From Bacteroidia bacterium (GTDB taxonomy: Bacteria > Bacteroidota > Bacteroidia > Bacteroidales > Prolixibacteraceae): 64,000 nucleotides of DNA. The stretch's first letter is position 1. Each line of letters opens with the position of its first letter. Below are positions 36,553 through 46,850 of the stretch, piece after piece. A program made the translations under genes and the position numbers. The stretch spans positions 1-64,000 of the forward strand of contig JAPLDR010000048.1 of NCBI GenBank assembly GCA_026391655.1. Reading direction: 5' to 3'. A model generated the notes under the pieces. It was given only the letters and a program-made list of their open reading frames with translations. It did not search any database and was not told the DNA's origin.

Positions 36553-37869
36553 TTAGGAGTTGAGCAGCTTATTGCTTAGCGCCTGAAGCGTCGCTTTTTT
36601 GTCATTCGTATTAACCAGTACTGAAATGTTATTCCGGCTTCCTCCATAGGAGATCATCCTGATCGGAACATCTTCGAGGGCCGTGAATACCTTGGCTGCA
36701 AGACCTTTCTCTTCAGAAATCATATTCCCAACAATGCAAACAATGGTTTGATTCCGGTCGATTTCAACGTTTCCGTATTCCTTCAGTTCGGCAATAATTT
36801 CATTCAGATGTTTTGGATCGTCAATGGTTAATGATACAGCAACTTCTGAGGTTGTGATCATATCGATTGATGTTTTAAAGAATTCAAATATTTCGAATAT
36901 ATTTTTGAGGAATCCATAAGCATTTAACATCCTTCCTGACCTGACTTTTATAGCAGTAATACCATCCTTGGCTGCAACTGCTTTAATACCTTTTGTCTTG
37001 CTGTCGGAGGTAATTAAAGTTCCGGAATCGGGCGGATTCATTGTGTTTTTCAGTCTTACGGGAATGTCGTTCATCATGGCAGGTAAAACCGTTTGTGGAT
37101 GAAGGATTTTTGCCCCAAAATAGGCCAGCTCCGACGCTTCCTTGAACGAAAGGGTGTCAACTTTCTTCGTATTCTCCACAAAACGTGGATCGTTGTCGTG
37201 AAACCCGTCAATATCAGTCCATATCTGAACTTCTTCGCTGCGGATGGCAGCTCCGATCAAGGTAGCCGTATAATCTGAGCCTCCACGTTGCAGATTATCG
37301 ATTTCGCCGGCATCATTACGGCAGATGAAACCCTGTGTGATATAATAATCGGCTTTTGGTGTGCTTTTTAACAGGCTATTTAGCTTATCCTTAATAAAAT
37401 AACTATCGGGCATTTTGTCGCTGTCAATTTTCATGAATTCGAGCGCAGGGAGTAACAAGGCATTATACCCCGACTCCTGCATCAGCAAAGCGAAAAGAGC
37501 TGTTGAAATCAATTCACCCTGAGCCAGTAATGCACGCCCTCCATGTTCAGGAAACACACCCGATGTGTAGGATTTGATCACTTCAAAACGCTCTTCGAGT
37601 ATGTGTTTCCCTTGTTCTTTCATCTCTTTGGTGGCATAGAGATCGAACACAACGTTGTAGTATTTTTTTTCGAGTGAGCTGATAATGCTCAATGCCGATT
37701 CCTTGTTCTTTTTTGACAGATAGTCCGATATTTCAACCAATTTATTTGTCGTACCCGACATTGCTGATAATACAACCAGTTTTTGTTCTCCGTCAGCAAT
37801 AAGGTTCATCACAGTCCTCATGTTTTCAACAGATCCGACAGAAGTTCCTCCAAATTTAAATACCTTCAT
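36553..37869 (-). CDS. Aspartate kinase
   Basis: 438 aa, monofunctional. Phosphorylates aspartate, first step to lysine, threonine and methionine. KFGGTSVGSVENM at residues 4-16, QGFICRNDAGEIDNLQRGGSDYTATLIGA near 197, IWTDIDGFHDNDPR near 235, then two C-terminal ACT domains (about 300-438) for feedback control. It is a single gene, so the lysC versus thrA-type role is not settled. Confidence 0.93.
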   Translation of the reverse strand: MKVFKFGGTSVGSVENMRTVMNLIADGEQKLVVLSAMSGTTNKLVEISDYLSKKNKESALSIISSLEKKYYNVVFDLYATKEMKEQGKHILEERFEVIKSYTSGVFPEHGGRALLAQGELISTALFALLMQESGYNALLLPALEFMKIDSDKMPDSYFIKDKLNSLLKSTPKADYYITQGFICRNDAGEIDNLQRGGSDYTATLIGAAIRSEEVQIWTDIDGFHDNDPRFVENTKKVDTLSFKEASELAYFGAKILHPQTVLPAMMNDIPVRLKNTMNPPDSGTLITSDSKTKGIKAVAAKDGITAIKVRSGRMLNAYGFLKNIFEIFEFFKTSIDMITTSEVAVSLTIDDPKHLNEIIAELKEYGNVEIDRNQTIVCIVGNMISEEKGLAAKVFTALEDVPIRMISYGGSRNNISVLVNTNDKKATLQALSNKLLNS

Positions 37870-38050
37870 TTCAACTGATGTTTTAATAATATAAAACCAT
37901 TGACAATTAAATCTTTAACCGTAATCCGGAAGAAGATTGTTTTGCAAAAATAGGAATATTTTGCACCTGATCATTGATTAGCTAACTAATCTAATTGTTT
38001 TTTTACTTACGATCTGTAAGCAGGTACTTTTTGGAAATAAACTGTACCTT

Positions 38051-41000
38051 TTACTGTTTCGCCTCTCTTTTTAACCGACTTATGTATTCCGATGGTGTTT
38101 GCCCGAGTTGCTTCTTAAAACACATCGAATAGTACGAATGCGAATTGAATCCGACCTTAAAACAGATCTCGTCAATGTTGGTCATTCCGCTCTCTATGAG
38201 CTTGATTGACTTATTGATCCTTACAAATTTCATAAACTCGGTGGCCGATTGATTGGTAAGGGCTTTGAGTTTTCGGTGAAGTGTACTTCTGCTTAGTCCA
38301 AGCGCTGATGCAAGTGTATCGACCGTAAAGAGCATATCGGTGAGATGGTTTTCAAGTATTGTTGTTGCCTTTTCGAGTAATTCACGGTCGGGTTTTAGTG
38401 TTTGCATCGCTTCACGCCATTCTCCCTGCGAATTCGTGAATTTATCACGTAAAATTCTTCTCGATTCGAGTAGATTGCGGATTCTTAGAGTTAGAAGGCG
38501 GTCGTCAAAAGGTTTTACAATGTAATCGTCGGCACCGGTTTCGAATCCCTGCATCTGATTTTCGACCGACGAAAGTGCCGTAAGCATAAGAACTGGTATA
38601 TGACTGGTATCCAGGTCTGTTTTAAGTATATGACAAAATTCAGTTCCATTCATTACGGGCATCATCACATCGGTAAGTACAAGATCGGGATGAAATTCTT
38701 TTACCTTAGTCAAACCCTCATTGCCATCGCTGGCTGTAATTATATGGTAAAGCTCCGATAAAATGTTTTTTAGAAACCTTAGCATCTCTTTATTATCTTC
38801 AACTACAAGAATAGTGGTTTCTTTTTCAGATTTTGAAATTAAGGTTTCTTCCGGCAAGGATTGAATCTGTTGTTCCTGGTAAAGTGAGGTGTGAAAAACC
38901 GCTTGCTGAATTCCTTTTCCGATCTCCTCGCGCGAAACAGGAAGTCTGACATAAAAAGAAGATCCCAGGTTCTCGCCTGTAAAAACTTCAATCTGACCAT
39001 GATGCATTAATATATATTCGCTGCAAAGATGTAATCCTATACCTGTTCCTGAGAGCTGCCCGGGTGCCTGATAGAACCGATCGAATATATTGGGCAGGTC
39101 AGAAGGCGCAATTCCCGAGCCTTCATTTTTGACGATAACAGTCACATATTCGCCATCAATTTTATTCCCGATCGCATAATGGTAAGGTTCCTGAATTGCC
39201 TCAGGTTGCCAGTAAGGATTTTTAATTGAAAGTTGGATTGTACCTTCCTCCCTTGTATACTTCATGGCATTCGAAAGCAGATTGAAAATCATTTTGTCGA
39301 TTTTATCAGGCTCAATTGATATAAAAAGGGAGGAGAAATCTGATTCGAAATGAAAATTGATTTTCCGGTCGTTATCCAGAAGCGAGAAACATTGAAGTAC
39401 CTCCTGGCACAGCGCCACAATGTCAAATGGTTGTGGTTGGAAATCCATTTTACCGAGCTCAATTTTCCGTATATCGAGTATTTGATTAACCAGTCTTGTC
39501 AGCCGATTGGCATTGTTTTCAATCATAGTCAGGTGTTCCATAGTTTCTTCCTGACCGGCCATCTTCCTTTTGAGCAGCGAAAGGGGTGATAAGATCAGGG
39601 TGAGCGGAGTCCGGAACTCGTGCGATATATTTGTAAAAAAATGGAGTTTTAACTGGTGCAGTTTTTCCTCGTTTTCGCGTTGTATTTTTTCCTGTAGAAT
39701 CGAATGTTTTAGCCTGTTACGAATTCTTAATTCACGTTGCAGAAAATAGAATACGACAATAGTGATTATAAAGTAGATCAGGTAGGCATAAAAAGTTCTC
39801 CAGAAAGGGTAGAGGATAGTAAGGTGTAACCGGGTTGGCGAGTCGTTCCATTTGCCATCATTATTTGCTGCAATTACTTCAAAAACGTAATCACCCGGAG
39901 GAATCTTGGTGAAGATAGCTTTATTATCTTTTTGAATTTCAATCCAATCGGGGCTATAACCCATTAAACGGTATTTATATCTGTTCTTCTGAGGCAAAAG
40001 GAAATTATTGGCCACAAAGTTGAATTTCAGGGAGTTTTGGTTGTACTTCAATTCAAGATAGCTAAGCGTCATCAGGGACTGTCTGATCAACTTAGGATCA
40101 CTGATCTGATTAACAGTCTGGTTGTTGATTTCTAAACCGGTAATAAATACTTTAGGAGTAACCGGATTTTCCTTCATTTGCTGAGGATCGAACCGGGTAA
40201 ACCCGTTGGATCCCCCGAAAAACAGCTCTCCGTTTTTTGCTTTAAATGCGGAACCAGGATTAAATTGATTCCCCTGTATGCCATCAGTATAATCGAAGTT
40301 TCTAATGTTTTTTGTCGCAGGTGTATATGCCGATATTCCGTTTTCTGTACTCATCCAGATCACACCGGCATTATCCTCCAGAATCCCATAGATATCATTT
40401 CCCGGAAGGCCGTCTTTTTTTGAAAGCTGCAGGAATTCACCGGAATTGGGGTCGTAAATATTGACTCCTCCACCGGCTGTTCCAATCCAGATGTTTTGTT
40501 TTGAGTCTTCAATGAGCGTGTAGATATTATTACTGCTGATTCTGTTTCTTTCATCAGGATTATAAAAGTATCTTACGAAACGATCTGAACCTTTACTTCT
40601 CTTGTTCAGACCGCTAGCTGTGCCAACCCAAATATTTCCTTTAGAGTCATCTAAAACAGTTCTGACCTGATTAGAAGAGAGTGATTCCGGATCGGAATTG
40701 TTTGAGGAGTAACGCCTGACCTGACGGGTTTTATAATCGTAATAAAACAATCCTCTCATTGAGGAGGCAAACCACAATCCTTCATCGGAACTGGTAATAT
40801 CATAGAATTGCTCTTTAAACTTATCGATCAGGCCAAAATTCTGATAATCCCTGGAATCTTTATTCTTAAAAAATATACCGGAGGCGAATGTTCCAATCCA
40901 TAATGTTCCGTTTTTATCCGTATACAATGATTTGATATGATTAACCATCCCGTTTGGTTCTTTTATGCGGACATCGGTGAACTGATGGTTTGAAGGGTCC

Positions 41001-42178
41001 AAATAATTGAGATGTCCTTCTTCTGTGGCAATAATGATTTTACCGTCTGCGGTTTCTGCAAAATCACTTACTACATTGTCGCTTAGTGAATTATTATTTG
41101 ATTCGCGTTTGTAATGTTCGAAATTGTTCGACCATTCGTTGATATAGCCCAAACCTCCCGACCACGTTGTTATCCAGATTCCGTTTTTCGAGTCACGAAA
41201 AATCTGAAAAATGCTGTTGCTGGGTAGTCCGGGATATTTCTCTTTTTCAATGACTTCGATACCGTCATCTTTCATCCTCACCAGTCCCTTGAAAGTTCCT
41301 AACCAGATTTCATTTTTGTATTTAAAAATTGTTCTCACACGCGAACTCGGGATTTTATTCTTCCCTTGTATATTATCATCGAAGTGATCCGCAAATTCTC
41401 CCTGCGTTGTAAAAAGATCAGCTCCTCCCCAATCATAGCCAATCCAGATTTTATTTCCATCCGGTAAAATGGTAAATACATTCTCTGTTCTCGATTGTGC
41501 GAAAAAACTTATTTTTTGATAAGGCGGATCGCAATAATAGATTCCTCCTATGTTTCCACCCAGCCAGATGCGTTCATTTTTATCTTTTACTGCCATCCTG
41601 ATCCGGTCGTTTGGTATATTTTCAGGCAGTGGGTAATAGGAAACAATACCCGTTTTGAAATCAATTCCGGCAAATCCGGCATTATCTACCATCCAATAAG
41701 TACTGTCTGCAGTTTGAAAGATCTGTGCCACGTTTAATCCCATTGGATTACCTGCTGCATCATGGAACGAATATCTTTTAAAACACTCGCATTGATAATC
41801 AAAAACAGAGAGTCCATGATCTGTAGATATCCAGATTTCGCCTTTCATGTCAAGATAAATTGACCGGATGAAGTTACTGGGAATGGATGTTTTATCATCC
41901 GGTGAATTAATGAATTTAAGTGTTTCAACAGAATTATTCCGATAAGCTCCATTGTTCGAACCAAACCAGATAAATCCGTATTTATCCTCACAAATCGAAC
42001 TAATAGCGTCAAATGTAAACCCACCTTCAGGTGAAATCTTCTTAATTTTAAAATCGTCGGCATCACCGAAAACGGGATTCCAGAATGAGAAAACGAGGAT
42101 TAATACTAATGCCGAATACAATGCATTCGATTGTAAAGCAATTGGAATGGTATATATATAATTATAAAACAGGCACAT
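38051..42178 (-). CDS. Hybrid two-component system (HTCS) regulator of the PUL
   Basis: 1375 aa from the ATG at 42178, chosen because MCLFYNYIYTIPIALQ leads into the signal/TM segment ALYSALVLILVFSFWNPVFG; the frame is open 70 codons further up (42388). Order: periplasmic two-component propeller repeats (many WIGT/IWxGT-type blades), Y_Y_Y domain (YRLMGYSPDWIEI), one TM helix (FYAYLIYFIITIVVFYFL), HisKA with His853 in NISHEFRTP, HATPase_c (GTGIGLHLCSEY), receiver with Asp1170 (VLTDVMMPVMNG), and AraC-type HTH ending GQTPSEYISRLK. HTCS proteins bind an oligosaccharide and switch on the adjacent PUL. Divergent from the GH88 gene across about 115-325 bp. Confidence 0.95.
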   Translation of the reverse strand: MCLFYNYIYTIPIALQSNALYSALVLILVFSFWNPVFGDADDFKIKKISPEGGFTFDAISSICEDKYGFIWFGSNNGAYRNNSVETLKFINSPDDKTSIPSNFIRSIYLDMKGEIWISTDHGLSVFDYQCECFKRYSFHDAAGNPMGLNVAQIFQTADSTYWMVDNAGFAGIDFKTGIVSYYPLPENIPNDRIRMAVKDKNERIWLGGNIGGIYYCDPPYQKISFFAQSRTENVFTILPDGNKIWIGYDWGGADLFTTQGEFADHFDDNIQGKNKIPSSRVRTIFKYKNEIWLGTFKGLVRMKDDGIEVIEKEKYPGLPSNSIFQIFRDSKNGIWITTWSGGLGYINEWSNNFEHYKRESNNNSLSDNVVSDFAETADGKIIIATEEGHLNYLDPSNHQFTDVRIKEPNGMVNHIKSLYTDKNGTLWIGTFASGIFFKNKDSRDYQNFGLIDKFKEQFYDITSSDEGLWFASSMRGLFYYDYKTRQVRRYSSNNSDPESLSSNQVRTVLDDSKGNIWVGTASGLNKRSKGSDRFVRYFYNPDERNRISSNNIYTLIEDSKQNIWIGTAGGGVNIYDPNSGEFLQLSKKDGLPGNDIYGILEDNAGVIWMSTENGISAYTPATKNIRNFDYTDGIQGNQFNPGSAFKAKNGELFFGGSNGFTRFDPQQMKENPVTPKVFITGLEINNQTVNQISDPKLIRQSLMTLSYLELKYNQNSLKFNFVANNFLLPQKNRYKYRLMGYSPDWIEIQKDNKAIFTKIPPGDYVFEVIAANNDGKWNDSPTRLHLTILYPFWRTFYAYLIYFIITIVVFYFLQRELRIRNRLKHSILQEKIQRENEEKLHQLKLHFFTNISHEFRTPLTLILSPLSLLKRKMAGQEETMEHLTMIENNANRLTRLVNQILDIRKIELGKMDFQPQPFDIVALCQEVLQCFSLLDNDRKINFHFESDFSSLFISIEPDKIDKMIFNLLSNAMKYTREEGTIQLSIKNPYWQPEAIQEPYHYAIGNKIDGEYVTVIVKNEGSGIAPSDLPNIFDRFYQAPGQLSGTGIGLHLCSEYILMHHGQIEVFTGENLGSSFYVRLPVSREEIGKGIQQAVFHTSLYQEQQIQSLPEETLISKSEKETTILVVEDNKEMLRFLKNILSELYHIITASDGNEGLTKVKEFHPDLVLTDVMMPVMNGTEFCHILKTDLDTSHIPVLMLTALSSVENQMQGFETGADDYIVKPFDDRLLTLRIRNLLESRRILRDKFTNSQGEWREAMQTLKPDRELLEKATTILENHLTDMLFTVDTLASALGLSRSTLHRKLKALTNQSATEFMKFVRINKSIKLIESGMTNIDEICFKVGFNSHSYYSMCFKKQLGQTPSEYISRLKREAKQ

Positions 42179-42503
42179 GTGATGTTTTATGTACCTGACG
42201 AAATCAAGATGGAAAGGTGCTGTCATCATTGCCAAAATTCGTGAAGAAACTTTTCGGTCCGGGATTCGTCCTCTCATTTGATGTAATTTCAAAAAAGCTA
42301 AGTTAGTTATTCGCCCAACTTTTCGAAATAAAAAGATACATTTTTTAACAAATGTTTCAATCGTGAAACATCTGTTACAGGATGGCACATAATTGATAAA
42401 ATATGCAACATGATTGGTCGTAATTGTGGTCGGTGCACAGTTATTTTTGATGCAGATATTTCTCTTTTCAGAATACTAAACACGGATTAACAACTAACAA
42501 TTT

Positions 42504-43715
42504 ATGAGCTTTAGAAAACAGGTATATCCTTTTGCTGTCGTCTTACTTTTGGTGTTCTCGTGTCAATCAGGCAGTAAACTCGAAAATGTGCCTGTTAACC
42601 AGATTAAAAACCAACTAAAACTTCTCGCCAGGAATTATAATGATACCAAAGCCCTGATGAATATTCAAGGTCAGGAAGTTGTGACCATCAGGAGTTTGAA
42701 TAGTGATGGGTCTTTGAAACTGATTCCTTCGAAAGACTGGTGCAGTGGATTCTACGCAGGATCTTTATGGCTGGCAGCACGTTTATCAGGTGACGCAGCG
42801 TTGGAGAAATTGGCCCGCGAGTTTACCATACCACTGGAGCAGGAGAAATACAATGGTGATACGCACGATATGGGATTTAAAATGATGTGCAGTTTTGGAC
42901 AAGGCTATCGTCTTACAAATGATACTGCTTATCGCGATATTTTAATACAGTCTGCCAAAACCCTCACTACCAGATTCAATGAGAAAGTTGGTGCATTTCG
43001 TTCTTGGGATCACAACAAGGATAAATGGCATTTCCCCGTCATTATTGATAATATGATGAATCTCGAACTCCTCTTCTGGGCTTCGAAACAAACAGGCGAT
43101 CAACTCTATTATAACATTGCTGTAAAACATGCCGAAACTACACTCGCTAACCATTTTCGGGCCGACAACAGCTCATATCACGTTGTCGATTACGACACAT
43201 TGACCGGCGCTGTTATTCAGAAGAATACCCATCAGGGCTATTCGGACTCGTCTGCCTGGGCACGTGGTCAGGCCTGGGGATTGTATGGTTATACAATGTG
43301 TTATCGCGAATCCGGAATTATAAGCTTTCTTTATCAGGCAGAGAAAATTGCCGACTTTATCCTGCATCACCCAAATCTGCCATCCGATAAAATACCATAC
43401 TGGGATTTTGACGCTCCAGCAACTCCTTCGAGACCAAGAGATGTTTCCGCTGCTGCCATAACGGCTTCAGCGCTTTACGAACTGGCTCAGTTTATCCCTA
43501 AGAAAAAAGATTTCTATATCCAATCGGCTGAGCATATTTTGAAAAGCCTGAAAAGTGATTATTTGTCTAAACCTGGCGAAAATAAAGGATTTCTATTGGG
43601 TCATTCTACAGGATCATTCCCTCAAAATTCGGAGATTGATGTCCCCATTAATTATGCTGATTACTATTACCTGGAAGCGCTTGAAAGGCAGATTAATTTC
43701 AAAAAACTAAAATAA
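42504..43715 (+). CDS. GH88 unsaturated glucuronyl hydrolase
   Basis: 403 aa with lipobox LLLVFSCQSG (Cys about 20). Removes the 4,5-unsaturated uronic acid that polysaccharide lyases leave at the non-reducing end, by hydrating the double bond. The (alpha/alpha)6 barrel shows WCSGFYAGSLWLAARL, HDMGFKMMCSFG with Asp122 and DNMMNLELLFWAS with Asp182; the pair is 60 residues apart, as expected for the two catalytic aspartates of UGL (Asp88/Asp149). RGQAWGLYGYTMCYRE follows. First gene of the PUL, next to its regulator. The lipoprotein signal places it in the periplasm or on the outer membrane. Confidence 0.9.
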   Translation: MSFRKQVYPFAVVLLLVFSCQSGSKLENVPVNQIKNQLKLLARNYNDTKALMNIQGQEVVTIRSLNSDGSLKLIPSKDWCSGFYAGSLWLAARLSGDAALEKLAREFTIPLEQEKYNGDTHDMGFKMMCSFGQGYRLTNDTAYRDILIQSAKTLTTRFNEKVGAFRSWDHNKDKWHFPVIIDNMMNLELLFWASKQTGDQLYYNIAVKHAETTLANHFRADNSSYHVVDYDTLTGAVIQKNTHQGYSDSSAWARGQAWGLYGYTMCYRESGIISFLYQAEKIADFILHHPNLPSDKIPYWDFDAPATPSRPRDVSAAAITASALYELAQFIPKKKDFYIQSAEHILKSLKSDYLSKPGENKGFLLGHSTGSFPQNSEIDVPINYADYYYLEALERQINFKKLK

Positions 43716-43756
43716 AGCAATGAATATAAGTTTTATGTTATATTAATTTTTGAACT

Positions 43757-46700
43757 ATGAAAAGAAAACGAGTTTTTATTAAATTACTAATGGTTCTTAT
43801 TCCCTGGCTACTTGCTGGTCTTTCAGCGGTAGGGCAAAATAAGATGTATTCAGGAACGGTCACCGAGCCGAATGGTACTTCCATACCTGGTGTGTCTGTT
43901 GTAGTTAAGGGTCAGACCTTAGGAACAATCACAGATGCCGACGGAAAGTTTTCGCTTTCGGTACCTGCCACTGCCAAGACTTTGATTTTTTCTTTTATTG
44001 GATTAAAATCACAGGAGATTACCCTCGGAGCCAATACAAAATTAGCTATTGTTCTGGAGGCTGAGGTTGTTGGTGTCGAGGAGGTGGTTGTCGTTGGGTA
44101 TGGTTCACAAAAGAAGGTGAATCTGACCGGTGCCGTGGCTGCTGTTAAGATAGATGAAAAGCTGACAAGCCGGTCATTGACGAATTTATCATCGGGGATG
44201 TCGGGTTTAGTACCCGGACTTACAGTAACTCAATCTTCGGGTATGGCGGGCAATGACAAGGCCAGTATGCTTATCCGCGGACTTGGAACTGTTAATTCAG
44301 CTTCCCCGCTGGTTGTTGTTGACGGTATGCCTGATGTGGATATTAACCGGATAAATATGAATGATGTTGAAAGCATTTCTGTTTTAAAAGATGCTGCCTC
44401 ATCAGCGGTTTATGGTTCACGTGCCGCCAATGGTGTAATCCTGATCACTACAAAATCGGGGAAGGGCCAAGGCAAGACAAGTATCAATTTTTCAAGTTCA
44501 TATGCCGGAGAGATCCCTACTAAATCTTATGATTTTATGGCCGACTATCCACGGGCACTGACGCTTGAACAACGCGCTGCAGCTGTAAGTACCCTGCGTT
44601 CAAATTATACCTACAAGGATGGCACCGTTGACCAGTGGCTGGCTTTGGGGATGATTAATCCGCTGCAATATCCCAATACAGACTGGTGGAAAATAATTAT
44701 GCGTAATGGCGCTGTTCAGAATTATAACCTTTCTGCTTCCGGTAGTAATGATAAATCAAACTTCTTTATCTCTGTTGGCGTGATGGATCAGAAAGGATTG
44801 CAGATCAATAACGATTACAGCCGTTACAATGCGCGTTTCAATTACGATTATAAAGTTCGGAATAATATCAACATTGGGGTTAAGTTTGCCGGTAACTGGA
44901 CAAAATATACCTACTTCTGGTCTGAAGGATTTACTGATCCTGCTGCTACGAATACTGCCGGTTATGATATGCAATATGCAATTTCAGGTATCACTCCGTA
45001 CGATCCGGCAACGGGAAATTATGGTGGTGTAATGGCTTATAGTGAGGATCCGCAGGCATTTAATCCATATACGAATTACATCAACAACCTGAATTATCAG
45101 AATCGTCAGGAAGCCAATACAAGTATTTACGGGGACTGGAAACCTTTGAAGGGATTGACTGCCCGGGTTGACTACGCACTCAACTACTACAATCAATTCC
45201 AATACAGTGCTCCAATTCCAAATCAGGCATTTAATTTTCAGACCAATTCTTTTGGTTCCCGCGTCTATGTTGGCACAAATGCCGGAATCAGTAATGCGAC
45301 CAACACAGGTTATAAAACACAATTGAACGGTAGTTTAAACTACCATACCATAATTGCCAAAAACCATGATTTAAATGCGTTGTTCGTCTATAGCGAAGAG
45401 TATTGGTATGATCGCTATCAGTATTCTTCAAGAAATGACCGGTATCATCCTTCTCTTCACGAAATCGATGCGGCTTTAACAACCATTCAATCTACGGGCG
45501 GTAACTCAAGTACAGAGGGTCTTCGTTCTTATATTGGCCGGTTAAATTATTCAGCTTTTGACAAATACCTCTTCGAAGCCAACTTCCGGTATGATGGGTC
45601 TTCCAAGTTTCTTCCGGGCAGCCAATTTGGTTTTTTCCCTTCGGCAGCCCTGGGATGGCGTTTCACACAGGAAAATTTCTTAAAACCATATACAGAATCC
45701 TGGCTTAACAGCGGTAAAATGCGTGTATCTTATGGTAGTCTGGGGAACAATAGTGGTGTTGGCAGGTATGAACAACAACCCACCCTTGGAGCAAGCCAGT
45801 ATATGATTGCAGGAACTATTGTCAATGGTTTTATTAGTCAGAAAATGACAAACGTAAACCTATCATGGGAGACAACCTCTGTATTTAATCTTGGTTTGGA
45901 TCTGGGTTTCCTGAAAAACCGGCTAACTGCTGAACTTGATTATTATGACCGTTTGACGCAGGGAATGAATCAACCTTCCTCCATGTCAAACCTTCTTACG
46001 GGAGCTTATACCGCACCGCGCGTAAATATTGGAAACCTGCGGAATCGTGGAGTTGAAGTGAATCTTACCTGGAAGGATAAAGTCAGAGATTTTATTTATA
46101 CGGTCAACCTAAATGCTTCATTTAATGCGACAAGACTTGAAACATGGAGTGGGTATCTCGACAGAGGGTACACATTTTTAAATATGCCTTATCATTTTGT
46201 CTATGGATATGTTGATCAGGGAATTGCAAAAACATGGCAGGATGTTTACAATTCAACTCCGCAGGGAGCATCTCCCGGCGATCTGCTCATCAAAGATTTA
46301 AATGGTGATGGACGTATCGATGGAAATGACCAGAAGGCATACCCCAATATTCAGAGGGACAGGCCAACCACAAATTTTGGATTGACTGCCAACTGTCAAT
46401 GGAAGGGTTTCGACCTGACTATCTTATTACAAGGTGCAGCAGGCCGGAAAGATTACTGGCTGAATAATTTTAATACGACAAATATCCCACAAACTCGTTA
46501 CGCTGCAAGTTGGGATCAATATAACAATCCGTGGTCTGTATCGAATCCTGATGGTATCTGGCCTCGTCTGGCAGGGAGCGGAAATAATCGCAATAATACA
46601 ACCTTCTGGCTCGATGATCTGAGCTATCTACGCGTAAAGAATATTCAACTGGGTTATAATCTGCCAAAGAAGTGGATGGCGAAGTTAACTATTGACAATA

Positions 46701-46837
46701 TGCGCATCTACGCGTCCGGAGAAAATCTTGCAACATTCACTAAATTCAGAGGTCTTGACCCTGAACGGATCGGAAACGCAAGTGACATGTATCCTTTAAA
46801 TAAATCGTACTCGATTGGTATAAACGTTGGTTTTTAA
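43757..46837 (+). CDS. SusC-family TonB-dependent oligosaccharide transporter
   Basis: 1026 aa. Signal peptide (LLMVLIPWLLAGLSAVGQ), CarboxypepD_reg-like domain (SGTVTEPNGTSIPGVSVVVKGQTLGTITDADGKFSL), TonB box region EEVVVVGYGSQKKVNLTGAV, plug domain (ASMLIRGLGTVNSASPLVVVDGMPD; VLKDAASSAVYGSRAANGVILITTK) and a 22-strand barrel ending in Phe. Imports lyase products across the outer membrane with the SusD partner encoded 13 bp downstream. Confidence 0.95.
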   Translation: MKRKRVFIKLLMVLIPWLLAGLSAVGQNKMYSGTVTEPNGTSIPGVSVVVKGQTLGTITDADGKFSLSVPATAKTLIFSFIGLKSQEITLGANTKLAIVLEAEVVGVEEVVVVGYGSQKKVNLTGAVAAVKIDEKLTSRSLTNLSSGMSGLVPGLTVTQSSGMAGNDKASMLIRGLGTVNSASPLVVVDGMPDVDINRINMNDVESISVLKDAASSAVYGSRAANGVILITTKSGKGQGKTSINFSSSYAGEIPTKSYDFMADYPRALTLEQRAAAVSTLRSNYTYKDGTVDQWLALGMINPLQYPNTDWWKIIMRNGAVQNYNLSASGSNDKSNFFISVGVMDQKGLQINNDYSRYNARFNYDYKVRNNINIGVKFAGNWTKYTYFWSEGFTDPAATNTAGYDMQYAISGITPYDPATGNYGGVMAYSEDPQAFNPYTNYINNLNYQNRQEANTSIYGDWKPLKGLTARVDYALNYYNQFQYSAPIPNQAFNFQTNSFGSRVYVGTNAGISNATNTGYKTQLNGSLNYHTIIAKNHDLNALFVYSEEYWYDRYQYSSRNDRYHPSLHEIDAALTTIQSTGGNSSTEGLRSYIGRLNYSAFDKYLFEANFRYDGSSKFLPGSQFGFFPSAALGWRFTQENFLKPYTESWLNSGKMRVSYGSLGNNSGVGRYEQQPTLGASQYMIAGTIVNGFISQKMTNVNLSWETTSVFNLGLDLGFLKNRLTAELDYYDRLTQGMNQPSSMSNLLTGAYTAPRVNIGNLRNRGVEVNLTWKDKVRDFIYTVNLNASFNATRLETWSGYLDRGYTFLNMPYHFVYGYVDQGIAKTWQDVYNSTPQGASPGDLLIKDLNGDGRIDGNDQKAYPNIQRDRPTTNFGLTANCQWKGFDLTILLQGAAGRKDYWLNNFNTTNIPQTRYAASWDQYNNPWSVSNPDGIWPRLAGSGNNRNNTTFWLDDLSYLRVKNIQLGYNLPKKWMAKLTIDNMRIYASGENLATFTKFRGLDPERIGNASDMYPLNKSYSIGINVGF

Positions 46838-46850
46838 ATAAGCTGGAAGT

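Noticed and set aside
42179-42388. 70-residue N-terminal extension of the HTCS regulator
   Set aside because: It precedes the signal/TM segment, is rich in Cys and Arg without family likeness, and occupies the divergent promoter region; the start at 42178 is preferred, but not proven.
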